From assembly GCF_029633865.1 (NCBI RefSeq), contig NC_079213.1, positions 89,701,131-89,765,130 of the forward strand: a DNA stretch of 64,000 bases, written 5' to 3'. Position 1 is the stretch's first letter. The number at the start of each line of letters is the position of its first letter. Shown one piece after another: positions 16,601 to 27,524 of the stretch. The notes beneath the pieces are model-generated. The model worked only from the letters and a program-made list of their open reading frames with translations, made no database searches and was not told where the DNA came from. Origin of the DNA: Lampris incognitus (Eukaryota > Chordata > Actinopteri > Lampriformes > Lampridae). The translations under genes were made by a program, and so were the position numbers.

Positions 16601-18369
16601 ACTGGCTCAATCCTATGTCCCCTGATGAGATTGATTTGGTTAGCCTCTCCACTGGCAACATGGCTCCACCTGATGTGACCATAGATCTCTTGAGAGCTCT
16701 TGAGAAAGGAGAAGAGGCCTACCAAGCATTCCAGCAAACAAGGTTAGATGCAGACCCACCACCTGTGAAATTCCACGACAAGATGACCAAGCAAAGTCTG
16801 AAAACATTCTCCAATGTCAGCACAAAACAAGCTCATGGAAAGAAAGCACAGGATGTGGTTCTGAAGGCAGATAGAAACCTTTTCAGTCACATGATCCTGG
16901 TGGCCGAAAGCAGGAAGGTGAATCTGAAGGATGTCCTTGCCTACCCATTGGGCCCACTACCATGGGCACTGGCAAATGCTGATGGGTCCTTACGAAAAAC
17001 AAACAAGGCTGCACTTGCCAGAGAGCTTGAAAAGAATGTATCTCCTGCAGAAGACATCCCAATCCCATCTACTTCCATCATTGATGGGATGAGCCTGGTC
17101 CAAAAAATGAATGGCAACAACAAAACCTTTGCACAGGTGGCGGAGTCAGCCTTGACCCAGGTCCTCCATGAGGGAGCACAGAGTGGGAGGATTGATGTTG
17201 TTTTTGATGTCTATCACCAGACTTCGATCAAAGATGCTGAACGACTGAACCGGGGTGGAGACATCACTCTCCAGTACAAGAATCTTGCAGGGGGACACCA
17301 CGTCTAGCAGTGGAGAAAATTTCTGTGCAGTTCTTCCAACAAGACCAGTCTCATCAAGTTTCTGGTGGAAGAGTGGAAACTCCCACGATACAGAGCTATG
17401 CTGCATGGCAAGGTGTTGTACATGACCTGTGAGGAAACCTGCTACAAGTTGACAGAAGATGGGTGTGAGGAAGCAGCAGAACTGCACTCCACACATGAAG
17501 AAGCTGACACCCATCTGCTCCTGCATGCATTGCATGCAGCAAATGCGGGCTCAAAGTCAGTTATCATCACAGCTGAGGACACTGATGTCATGGTGCTTTG
17601 TCTTGGCTTCCAGAAGGACATCACCTGTCCCATCTACCAGAAGTGTGGGACTCAGAACCGCACACGGTTTGTCGACATCACCAAACTGGCAAGTTCACTT
17701 GGAGACAGCATCTGTGACAGCCTAATTGGCTTACATGCCTTCACAGGCTGCGACACTGTCAGTGCATTCGCTGGTCGAGGGAAGCTGAATGCCCTGAAGA
17801 TAGTGAGAAAGCACACTTCCTGCCAAGAGACTTTTAGTCAACTGGGACAGACATGGAATGTGAGTGATGAGCTGTTCCAGAAAATTGAGCAGTTCACCTG
17901 TCGGATGTATGTTGCTAATACCAGCACTGCTGAGGTGAACAAACTGCGTTACCAGCTCTTCTGCACCAAAAGGGGAGAGGTTGAGTCCAGCCAGCTGCCA
18001 CCATGTAGAGACTGTCTCTTTATGCATGTTCAACGAGCCAACTATCAGGCAGCAATATGGAAGTGCTGTCTGCAGGCTAACCCTGTGGTGCCAAGCCCTA
18101 CTGAGTATGGATGGACAGACGATGAAGGCAAGCTGGCCATTTACTGGATGCGCTCCCCACCTGCACCAGATGTGGTCTTGGAAATGCTAACATGCAAGTG
18201 TGTGCATTCATGCAAAATGCCAAGCTGCATGTACCTGTCAAATGGACTTCCATGCACAGACATGTGCAGGTTACAGACCTGCAGTAATCAAAAACAGCAG
18301 GATGGTCCAGAACTGGACTTTGAACTTGGGGAGTCAGATGATGAGAGAAACGAGCAGTTTGATGAATGA
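13694..18369 (+). pseudogene. Putative transposase with C-terminal XPG/FEN1-like nuclease domain, interrupted
   Basis: The coding region is about 1,550 codons. The start ATG at 13694 follows a non-coding left end. The N-terminal part has paired Cys/His residues (IIHCS, YYHRKCRSIF, CIFCQKN, HYHRSCYRLYTKEE) suggesting a zinc-binding region. A long middle part has no motif I can name. Near the end come HEEADTHLLLH (about 17494), ITAEDTDVMVL (about 17566) and FTGCDTVSAFAGRGK (about 17740). This order of acidic metal ligands followed by a helix-hairpin-helix-like segment is the FEN1/XPG nuclease pattern. A Cys-rich tail follows (CKCVHSCKMPSCMY). Three lesions are visible: an in-frame TGA at 14138, a one-base frame change in a short G run at about 16374, and an in-frame TAG at 17305. 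Otherwise the frame is remarkably intact. Mechanism as transposase is inferred from position. Confidence 0.75.
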
Positions 18370-18676
18370 CAGTGTGATGATTCTGATGGTATTACTGTGG
18401 TAGTAGTCTATTGATGCACAGGATGTTGATTCTGGACTTGGTTACCCAGAGCTTGATAACAATAATGTAACCATATTCACATATACCCATTACCCTACCC
18501 ATTACCATTACATATACCCACTAATGATATGGGATTACATGTATCATTGACTAAGTATATGTAAATGTCAATGTTGTTTAAAATATTAAAATAGTTCATT
18601 ACCTCACTATGGTATTCCTTTTTATCATGTATTTTGATTGTGTATTTAAACAAATGTATAGAGACCAGTTTGTGAC

Positions 18677-19223
18677 CTAACTGGCTTTGGTCTAGTTCTT
18701 ATTTAAGGCTCACAATCACCTCACACAATGAAATAGTATGGGTATATTATACATTTTCTGAATCTTTACAGTCCTGTGAGCATTCCAGTTTTGTGTTTTG
18801 TGTCCCTGATATTCCTAGATGCCACAGGGCTAAAAGAAAGTATATAGTTTAGGCGAACATTGCAGAAAGATGTGTGTTATTGACGGGTTGAAGAGCTCAA
18901 GTGACCTCTATATTTGTGAGAAATATCCACAACAGGGCTTGAATGAAAGCTAAGAAGGTCCCCTTTAAAATGATACCAAAGACAATATTATAGAACATTG
19001 AAAAATGTCCTGACCATGAGGCTAAACCAGGATATGCACCAGCGTCTAAAATGCAATTTACTTTAGGGGGTGGTTAACTTCATGAGCTGATAACTGTGAT
19101 ACAGCTGCCACTCAGGAATGGTTATCATACCAAAATATCATCTACAGACATGGATCCTTTCAAAAATTATAAGTAAGTTTTGCCACCTTGAGTGTACCGA
19201 AATATCGTCTGGCCCATGGACTA
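18677..19223. repeat. Right terminal inverted repeat of the Academ-like element
   Basis: It is the inverse of the left arm, from CTAACTGGCTTTGGTCTAGT at 18677 to the terminal CCATGGACTA at 19223, with scattered substitutions. Confidence 0.93.
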
Positions 19224-20585
19224 AGAGCCCAGGAAGGCCTGGAGATAGTAGAGTCTTGGCTGAGACACAGGGCTGTGGTGGGCATGGTGGCAACTGGATG
19301 GGCAGGGCTGTGCGCCATCCTACAACCTCGCTATGATAAGGCCCATGGCAAGGACAACCACCATTTAGACCCGGAGTAGGTGCGGGCAGGTGTTGAGGAG
19401 GAAAAGACTAGCAGAATGGTGGGCATGTGGCAGCAGGGAGCATGGACAAGGTAGGAGGGTGCACTGGAGAGGAAGGTTTTCTAGGCACATCTGGCAGGCA
19501 GAACCGCAGGGGATCAAGTTCATGGTATAAGCCATGCATGATGTTCTGCCTAGCTCAGTACATCCTCATTTCCGGGGCAAGATTGATTCTCCATCATGTC
19601 GTCTGTGCCCTGGAAAAGGTTCAGTTGAGCACATCCTCAGCAGCTGCCCATCAGCCCTGGGGGAGGGCTGATATTGCTGGCAACATGACCAGGTCCTGAA
19701 GACAGATGCAGAGACCATCTCCAAAGCCGTGGCTTGCAACAAGCAGGCCTGCAGACAGAGGAACTTGCCTGTGTCAGGGCTGGTGAGCAGCCTCAATCAC
19801 AGCCCAGATCAGTAGCCAGTCTCCTCACCTCTGCGTCAGACTGGGAGCTGCAGGTCAACTGGGAGGGGGGGGGGCAGCTCAGGTTCCTGGACCACATTAT
19901 AACAACTCTGTTAAGGCCAGATATATTGCTGTCATCAGCATCTGTTGTTCTCGCTAAGGTTTCTTCCTATTTTTTCTCTGTTAAAGGATTTTTTTAGGGA
20001 GTTGTTCCTTATCCGATGCCGGGTTTAAGGTCAGGATGTTGTGTTGCTGTAAAGCCCCTTGAGGCAAATTTGTAATTTGTGATATTGGACTATACAAATA
20101 AAATTGGCTTGACTTGACTTCAAAGCAAGTGCTCCTTATAGAGCTGACAGTTCCCTGGGAGGACTAGATGGAAGAGGCAAATGAGCGGAAGCGGTCCAAG
20201 TAGCAGGAGCTGGTGGATCAGTGCCAGAGGAGAGGCTGGAAGGTGTGTTGTGAGCCCATTGAAGTGGGGTTTAGAGGCTTTGCTGACTGCTCACTGTGCA
20301 AGGTCTACACTCTACTTTGCATCACTGGGGCTGCAAAAAGGAAAGCCATCAAGTCTACTATGGAAGGTGCAGAGAGGGCCCCAAGTTGGCTTTGGATCAG
20401 AAGGAGTGATCTGTGGGCCAATGCTGCTGAGACACAAGTCAGGGCCCGATCAACCTTGGCTGGGTCGCCTGAGCAAGGGTATATGATGTTGAAAGACCCA
20501 AGAACCTCAGGAAACATCACTGATGATGTGTCCCAGTGCATTCTAGGATGTATCTTAGAATCATTGCCGCAGGTCTTGTAAAACA
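19224..20585 (+). mobile_element. REL-endonuclease LINE, 3' part (zinc knuckle and restriction-like endonuclease)
   Basis: This continues the LINE of 10436-12435. The frame resumes with AQEGLEIVESWLRHRA. A CX2CX7HX4C zinc motif lies at 19597-19647 (C-RL-C-PGKGSVE-H-ILSS-C). An RPD endonuclease motif follows at 19914-19922 (LLRPDILL) and the catalytic ELTVPWE at about 20142, then RGWKVCCEPIEVGFRGFADCSLC and KWLW-like WLWIRRSDLW at about 20385. CCHC plus R/KPD plus E is the signature of R2/R4-type site-specific LINE endonucleases. A dispersed repeat (19946-20122) sits between RPD and E. Several stops and frameshifts are present. The 3' end is near the A-rich tract at 20587-20604. Confidence 0.8.
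19946..20122 (-). repeat. Dispersed teleost repeat, second copy, inserted in LINE endonuclease
   Basis: It is the inverse of the family at 676-975: GTTAAAGGATTTTTTTAGGGAGTT, CTTTACAG-type sequence, then ACAAATAAAATTGGCTTGACTTGACTT at the end. It separates the RPD and Glu motifs of the LINE endonuclease. Confidence 0.7.
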
Positions 20586-21088
20586 GTAAAAAAAAAAAAA
20601 AAAACAGAAGACAAAATTTTTAAAATGCACAAATTTTACCCGCTGACTCACTCACACACATTTACACAATCATATCTACTGAGCAATTTTAGGGTTGGGT
20701 TCTCACTTGAATGGTTTACAATGTCCAAGATAGTTTTTTGATTAATTAAATTTCTGGGTTAATGCTTTTTCCCCTTTATCTCCTCAACCCAACACTAAAA
20801 TTCAGCTCAGTTGATATGATGCAATGTTAGGCACTTTCCATGGAGGCCAAATGGAAAATTTTCTCAGATCAAGTGGTTCTGCATAGTGATGTCTACGCCA
20901 CAAGAAGATGCGTCCAACTGCAAAGAATGTATCCCTACTTTGGAAATTCCTCTGAATACTGTCAGATCAGGGAACTGAAACCTCACAAATGGGATAAAGT
21001 ACCTTGAGCCTAAACAGGCCTCAACTGCCCTGACTAGATTAATTCTAGAAAATAAACATTCTTGTCAGGCCTAAAATGACAGGTCCAA

Positions 21089-21138
<50 letters not shown>

Positions 21139-23540
21139 AAGGGCGGAAAAAAAGGCTTGAGGACTCACAGCAGCTTTTCGCAAAATCATGAATCCTATGT
21201 TATCTGCAATATGTGAATATCAGATTTCACACTGTTTGCTGTATTGAGTAATTTGCTTTTTTTCTCATAAGTGTTATTCAGCTTTTTCTTTCACTGCCAG
21301 ATTTCAAGTGGTGTGCTGGGTAAATTTTGTTCATTGCAAAAATGCAAAACTAAGGCATGTGAAAATATTAGGCAGAACGCAAAGGAAGAAAATTGATACC
21401 ACTAAAATATCAATGGAACTAGAAGAACCCCGCTACAATGTAGCGGTTTGGTTATCCACCCGTCTAAATCTCCCTCCTCTTCATCCTGCCAGCTAACCGC
21501 CTTCCCCCTGCCCCTAACCCCCCCCATTCCAACTCCCTCCCCCCAAATGCTCAGAATCATCTGAAATGCCGAGAAAAGTGGTTTTTAGCCATTTTTAGAA
21601 AATGCATATTTGCATAATTATGCATAATTATTTTAATTATTTTAATTTTCTGCTATTTTTCTGGTCCTCTCTGGAACAATACCTACCACCTCCAAAAAAA
21701 TTAGGATCATAAGTGCATTTTTGCAAAAATGCATTTATTTTGCATAATGCCAAAACATTTCTAAGTCCCAGAAAAAAAATGTATATAGGTGAAAAAATCA
21801 AAGATGCTCAGAATCATCTGAAAGTAGTTTTCAGCCATTTTTAGAAAAATGCATATTTTGCATATTTATGCATACTTATGCTTAATTTTAATTTTCTGGG
21901 ATTTTTCCCGTACTTTCTGAGACAATACCTACCACCTCCAAAAAGAATTAGGATCATAAGTGCTTTAGTTTTCGGTCCCGCTATCTACACTAACTAACAC
22001 ACACACACACTAACGCCACACACACACACATTCTGAAAATATATGAGTCGATTTCAAGATTGGCTTATCTTCCTGAGCCTGGAACAGTCCACCACCTCTG
22101 AGATGAACTGAAAAGCCATTTAAGCGGAAACTTGAATCCAGCTCACTCACTTACCTAAACACTGTCATCTAAACTATTAGCAAACCGTCCATCTAAAACT
22201 CTGAAACATCCATTTTCTAGACCATGAAACTTCGTACTGCTGACACTTGGTGGGCCAAGAGTGTTTTCCATCCAACCAATCACAACACCAAGGGATTCCA
22301 CAGATTGGTCCACCTTCAGCCAAAAAGGACCAGTTAAATCACATGGTGTATTGACTGGTTGGATGGAATACCTGCCCACTCTTTGCCCTCCATAGCACAT
22401 GGTTGCCTGTGTCAGTGCTTATCTACATGTCCTTGTATCCACTTGCTGTTAATGAAAGGTTCTGACCTAGTTTAGTGCTGTCCTTACCATGAGTGCTCCT
22501 AGCTGTGTTGAGGATTGCCCCTTATTCTGTACAATAAAGAATTGTTCTGTAATGAGGGGCAAAATGTTGCATTCCTTTATGAATCAACACAGAACAATAT
22601 TTGTTCTATATTTCCTTACTTGAATAACACAATAAATCAGAATAGCACAGTTAGGAACTACAATGAAAGTAAACAATGACTAAAGACTTAAGTTTTTTGC
22701 AAAGTTTTTTTTTACAAATTAGAGGCTTGTTCCTGTTTGTGTGTGTGTGTGGGTCTTTAAAAAAGGTGGGCTCCTGCTTTCAAAAGTTGCACAACCAATC
22801 ACTCTGATGATAGCTTACAGCTAACCAGTGCTGATGACAAATAAAATAGCTCTTCCAAGACAATCAACCCATGCTGGAACCTCCAAGTCTCTGGTTCTCT
22901 TGAGCCTGGGTCATACACATTCCTGAGCTTAATCGAATAAAATTGTTAACTCACACAACGAATTCAGCCTCAACTTGGCTGAGCCTTTCCAAGCTGAGAG
23001 CCCAACCAGTCTTTGATGATGGCACTGCCTCTCCATCAGCCACCAGCTGTCCCGATCTGGTCTGCACAGCAAACCTACATGGTGGACGACACCACGAGAT
23101 CAGTTTCGAACAACAGTGCCAAACTGTTCCAGATCACCTCATCACTGCTGCTGCCAGACAGTCTGACTACTTGACATGAGGCTAACGCAAACTTCCAAAG
23201 TAAATTTGAAATTGGCATTGATGCTTAATTCAAGTATTAATAGGAGTGAGAATAATTTCCTCTCTATTCTCTCCCAGTTCCATGGATTTAAAACCGATTT
23301 ATCAATTTATATATTTTCAGTAATAACCTTGTTAGTTGGTTCATAATTTGTAACCATGTGTCTTAATGTTGCCTTTGTTGGCACTTTACCTCCTCAGCTT
23401 ATCAGTCCATTGTTTAATCATGTATATTTTATTGACCTCTTTATTTTTATTTAGTTGCTTTGTGTCATGTTTGTTTCAGACAAAGTTAAAAAAAGGTAAA
23501 AAAAAAAAAAGCTATTTCAGTTAAGAAATAGCTCTTTTGA
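20585..23540. repeat. Unidentified long repeat, copy 2 (carries a Helitron insertion)
   Basis: Same orientation and order as copy 1. It starts around TGTAAAACAGT and an A run, and ends near GCTATTTCAGTTAAGAAATAG at about 23540. It lacks the Tc1 element and about 190 bp of sequence around it, and has a short GT run instead of a long one. It is interrupted by a Helitron at 21419-22051. No coding domain recognised. Confidence 0.8.
21419..22051 (-). mobile_element. Non-autonomous Helitron with preserved empty site in the paralogous repeat
   Basis: On the minus strand it begins TCGACTCATATATTTTCAG (22051 downward) and ends with the hairpin CCGCTACATTGTAGCGG, a short spacer and terminal CTAG (21419). 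The flanks are A and T with no target duplication. The undisturbed site is at 7049/7050 in copy 1 of the host repeat (GGAA joined directly to TTTCAAG). TC start, 3' hairpin, CTAG end and A/T insertion are the defining Helitron features. Inside, two diverged units (about 21550-21715 and 21812-21965) repeat each other. It has no Rep/helicase gene. Confidence 0.88.
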
Positions 23541-24589
23541 TAAAGCAATGTGTGTATTTGTGTATATAATGTTGATGTAACTGAAGTTATCACTGCTGAA
23601 ATCCTTTGGTTATGAGACCAACCTGCTTAAGTCAGACTTTGTAATTCCTAAGAACGTGATGTATGCAACAGGGTTATATACCATTCTCATAAAATCATTC
23701 TCATAAAATCAATCTCATAAATTTATCAACCATTATTTTTTGGTGTCTGATATTCCATAATCAAATTAATAAAATTGACTAATCAAATCAGTCTCATGAG
23801 TCAGTCTCATAAAATTATTAGCCACTAATTTTGGTGTTCAACAGTTATAATCGAACCATTTAAGTTGGTGGAGTAATTGATGCTGCACAAGTTGGAGTTC
23901 TATATTTGGCAGAGGATGGCTACAGTGAGTACTGTCACAAAACAAGCAGGACAATGACTCACTTCAATAAACACAATTTATTATAACAATGAATTAAAAA
24001 AAGAAAATCAACTAATAATAATTAGTTACAATCAATAATTGAGCAGCAATGTGATGACCAAGGCACAAAAGGTGATATGAGGTAGCAAGACTATGCAAAT
24101 ATTGCATGTGCGCGTGGGGGTGCGCGCATGTGGGGGTGCTGCTGAGCACTGAAAAGAGGAGATGAGTGGGTGTAGGCACGCCTAAAGGAGGAGGTATTTG
24201 TGAAAGAAAAGTTGCGCACAGTCACCCAGGCAAGATGGCGTGCAGCAATAAGAATGTGATAAGCGATAGGAGTGTGACAAATAGATATGTGTGAGAGAGA
24301 GCGAGAGAGAGAATACGAGAGAGAGGAAGAGAGCAGCACATACGCAATCTACCCGAAATAATTTAATAATAACAAAAATGAAAGAAGCAATTCAACAACA
24401 GAAAAGTAGACAGTCCAAATAGCAAACTATGTGGATCAGTGAACTGAATAGCGAATGAATTCAAACAATAGTACTTTTTTCAAGTTACAAGGGAAGATTC
24501 AAACAAAAGAAAAATTAAAGGAAAAAAAAAATTAAAAACTAACAATCTGCCTATGTAACAAACAAGCCACTGGGGATGTACAAGCCAGT
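23541..24589. other. No gene seen; AT-rich sequence with short internal repeats
   Basis: It contains repeated CTCATAAAATC-like units (about 23690-23820), an A-rich part (23985-24060) and a purine run with GAGA units near 24290-24330. Frames are short. I recognise no domain. Confidence 0.4.
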
Positions 24590-27508
24590 GTTTTCTTAGT
24601 GCCAGCCCCAAGACCGCATAAAGGGGGAGGGTTGCATCAGAGGTAAAACCTTTGCCAAATCAAATATGCAGATTATAAATCAGATTTCCATACTGGATCG
24701 GTCAAGACCCGGGTTACCAATGACTACCACCACTACTGTTAGCCAGCAGGGTTGCCAGGAAACTAGCTACTGCTGGGTAAAGGAGAAGGAGAGGGGGAAG
24801 GGTAGGAGTGTGGAGGTGAGAGTCGGAACTTTGAATGTTGGCACTATGACTGGTAAAGGGAGAAAGCTGGCTGATATGATGGAGAGAAGGAAGGTGGATC
24901 TATTGTGTGTGCAAAAGACCAGGTGGAAAGGGAGGAAGGCCAGGAGCATTGGAGGTGGGTTCAAACTCTTTTACCATGGTGCAGACAGGTGGAGAAATGG
25001 AGTAGGGGTAATCTTGGAGGAAGAGCATGTGCACTGATTTAGTGGTGGAGAGTGCACTCAAGGAGGAGAGAGTGGTGTTTTAGCAGACTTCAATGTGCAT
25101 GCTGGTGAAGGGAATGGAAGTGATGAGGAGGTGATGGGTAGGTATGGTGTCAAGGTGAGGAATGTTGAAGACAGATGATGGCGGATTTCACAAAAAGGAT
25201 GGAAATGGCTGTGGTAAATATGTATTTCAAGAAGAGGGAGGAACACAGGGTGACATAAGAGTGAGAGGAAGGTACACACAGGTGGACTATATCTTATGCA
25301 GGGGGTGCAATCTGAAAGAAATGGAAGACTCTAAGGTGCTGAGAATGGGGAATGTAGCTAGGCAGCATCAAATGGTGGTCTGTAGGATGACTTTGGAGAT
25401 CAACAAGAGGAAGGGAGTGAAAGAAAAGCCAAGGTTCAAATGGGGGAAGTTAAACAAGGAATATTGTTTTGTGGAGTTCAGGGAGGAGCGTCGTCTGGTG
25501 TGTCATCTGGACAGAGCAAGGTAAACTGGGAGACTTGGAGGTGGAATGAAGTACTTGAAGGTATCTGGAGGAAGAGGCTGGCCAAGAAGTGGAATAGTTA
25601 AGAGAGATGAAGAAAGTAGACAGGAGTACAAGGAGATGCAGTTAAAAGTGAAGAAAGAGGTGGCAAAGGCAAAGGAAAAGGTGTATGGCGAGTTGTACGA
25701 GAGGTTGGACACTAAGGAAGGAGAGAAGGACTTGTACCGATTGGCTAGACATAGGAACCGAGCTGGGAAGGATGTGCAGCAGGTTAGTGTGATGAAGGCT
25801 AGAGATGGAAATGTGCTGACAAGCGAGGAGTGTGTTGAGAAGGTGGAAGGAGTACGTTGAGGGGTTGATGAATGAAGAAAATGAGAGAGAAAGTTGGATG
25901 ATGCAGGGAAAGTGAATCAGGGAGTGTGGTGGATTAGCAAGGATGAAGTAAGGGTAGCTGTGATGAAGATGAAAGGATAGAAAGGTGGTTGGTCCAGATG
26001 ACACACTCGTGGACGCATGGAGATGTTTAGGAGATATGGCAGTGGAGTTTTTAACTAGATTGTTTAACGCAAGCTTGGAAAGTGCGAGGATGTCTGAGGA
26101 GTGGAGAAGAGGCATACTGGTACCAATATTCAAGAATGAGGGTTATGTGTAGAACTGTAGCAACTACAGAGGTATTAAGTTGATCGGCCACAAGATGAAG
26201 TTATGGGGACAAGTAGTGGAAGCTAGGTTAAGAGGAGAGGTAATGATTAGCAAGCAGCAGGGTGGTTTAATGTCAAGAAAGTGCACTACAGCTGTGATGT
26301 TTGCTTTGAGAGTGTTGATGGAGAAGTATAGAGAAGGTCAGAAGGAGTTACATTGTGTCTTTGTGGCCTTAGAGAAAGCACAGGACAGGGTGCTGAGGGA
26401 AGAGGTGTGGTGTTGTATGAGGAATTTGGGAGTGGCAGGGAAGTATGTAAGAGTGGTGCAGGATATGTATGAGTGTGGTGTGACAGTAATGAGGTGTGTG
26501 GTAGAAGTGGCAGATGGGTTCAAGGTGGAGGTGGGATTACATCAAGGATCAGCTCTGAGCCCTTTCTTGTTTGCAATGGTGATTGACAGGTTGATGGAAG
26601 GGATCAGGCAGGAGTCTCCATGGACTATGATGTTCACGGAAGACATTGTGATCTGTAGTGAGAGTAGGGAGCAGGTTGAGGAGAGGCGGAGGTATGCACT
26701 GGAGAGAAGAGGAATGAAAGTCAATAGAATCAAGATGGAATATATATGGGGGCGTTCGGGTAGCGTAGCAGTCTATTCTGTTGCTTACCAACACGGGGAT
26801 CCCGGTTTGAATCCCTGTGTTGCCTCCGGCTTGGTCGGGTGTCCCTACAGACACAATTGGCCGTGTCTGTAGGTGGGAAGCCGGATGCGGGTAGGTATGT
26901 GTCCTGGTCACTGCACTAATGCCTCCTCTGGTTGGTTGGAGCACCTGTTCAAGGGGGAGGGGGGGAACTGGGCTGAATAGCGTTATCCTCCCATGCACTA
27001 CGTCTCCCTGGTGAAACTCCTCACTGTCAGGTGAAAAAAGCGCCTGGTGATGCCATGTGTATCAGAGGAGGCATGTGGTAGTCTGTAGCCCTCCCCGGAT
27101 TGGCAGAGGGGGTGGAGCAGTGACCGGAACGGCTCGGAAAATGTGGTAAAAATTAGCTAAGTACAATTGGGGAGAAAAAGGGGGGGGAAATACATATGAA
27201 TGAGAGGGAGGACAGTGGAATGGTGAGGATGCAAGGAGTAGAGGTGGTGAAGGTGGATGAGTTTAAATACTTGGGATCAACTGTTCAAAGTAATGGGGAG
27301 TGCGAAAGAGAGGCGAAGAGGAGAGTGCAGGAAGGGTGGAGTGGGTGGATAAGAGTGTCAGTGTGATTTGCGACAGAAGGGTACCAGCAAGAATGAAACA
27401 GAGCATTTACAAGATGGGAGTGAGACCAGCTATGTTGTATGGTTTGGAGACAGTGGCACTGACAAAAAGACAGGAGGCAGAGCTGGAGGTGGCAGAGTTG
27501 AAGACACA
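24590..27508 (+). mobile_element. RTE-clade LINE, nearly full-length remnant with endonuclease and reverse transcriptase
   Basis: The 5' region has the GCCAGCCCCAAGACC... leader and CCACCACTACTGTTAG. The AP endonuclease begins at 24810 with VRVGTLNVGTMTGKGRKLADMM, VDLLCVQKTRWKG (the Glu of a QET motif is replaced: QKT) and a short VQVDYILCR-like part near 25280. The RT region runs from VGPDD (about 25990), via FNASLESARM, RGIKL, to QGSALSPFLFAMV (about 26540) and MMFTEDIVIC (about 26628; FADD in active relatives). A SINE interrupts it at about 26750-27190. Homology stops after ELEVAELK at 27508. Large internal deletions and frameshifts show it is dead. Confidence 0.82.
26750..27190 (+). mobile_element. 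tRNA-derived SINE inserted in the RTE element
   Basis: The head has box A-like GGGTAGCGTAGCAGTC and box B-like GGTTTGAATCCC at tRNA spacing. The body holds CTCCTCTGGTTGGTTGGAGC and CTGGTGAAACTCCTCACTG, and the tail is G/A-rich (GGGGAGAAAAAGGGGGGG). It splits an RTE segment coding KMEYI / NER. The flanks AATATATATG and AAATACATATG are an imperfect target duplication of about 10 bp. Part of another copy is at 59020-59180. Confidence 0.85.
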
Positions 27509-27524
27509 GACACAGTCTTGTTGT

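Larger units (their letters stand above)
12436..19223 (+). mobile_element. Academ-like DNA transposon with long terminal inverted repeats and an XPG-type nuclease
   Basis: The element begins TAGTCCATGGGCCAGA at 12436 and ends with the exact inverse at 19223. It is flanked by AGA on both sides (12433-12435 and 19224-19226), a 3-bp target duplication. Removing the element and one AGA restores a continuous LINE frame (KWR then AQEGLEIVESWLRHRA). The inverted repeats run for roughly 550-580 bp. The interior holds a long coding region (13694-18369) whose last part has an XPG/FEN1-like nuclease signature. A 3-4 bp duplication and an XPG nuclease are features I associate with Academ transposons; the assignment is inference, the structure is observed. 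Confidence 0.85.

Noticed and set aside
12436..19223. Captured host gene or large virus-like transposon
   Set aside because: A single long frame between inverted repeats, no capsid, polymerase or packaging motifs seen; a plain DNA transposon explains it.
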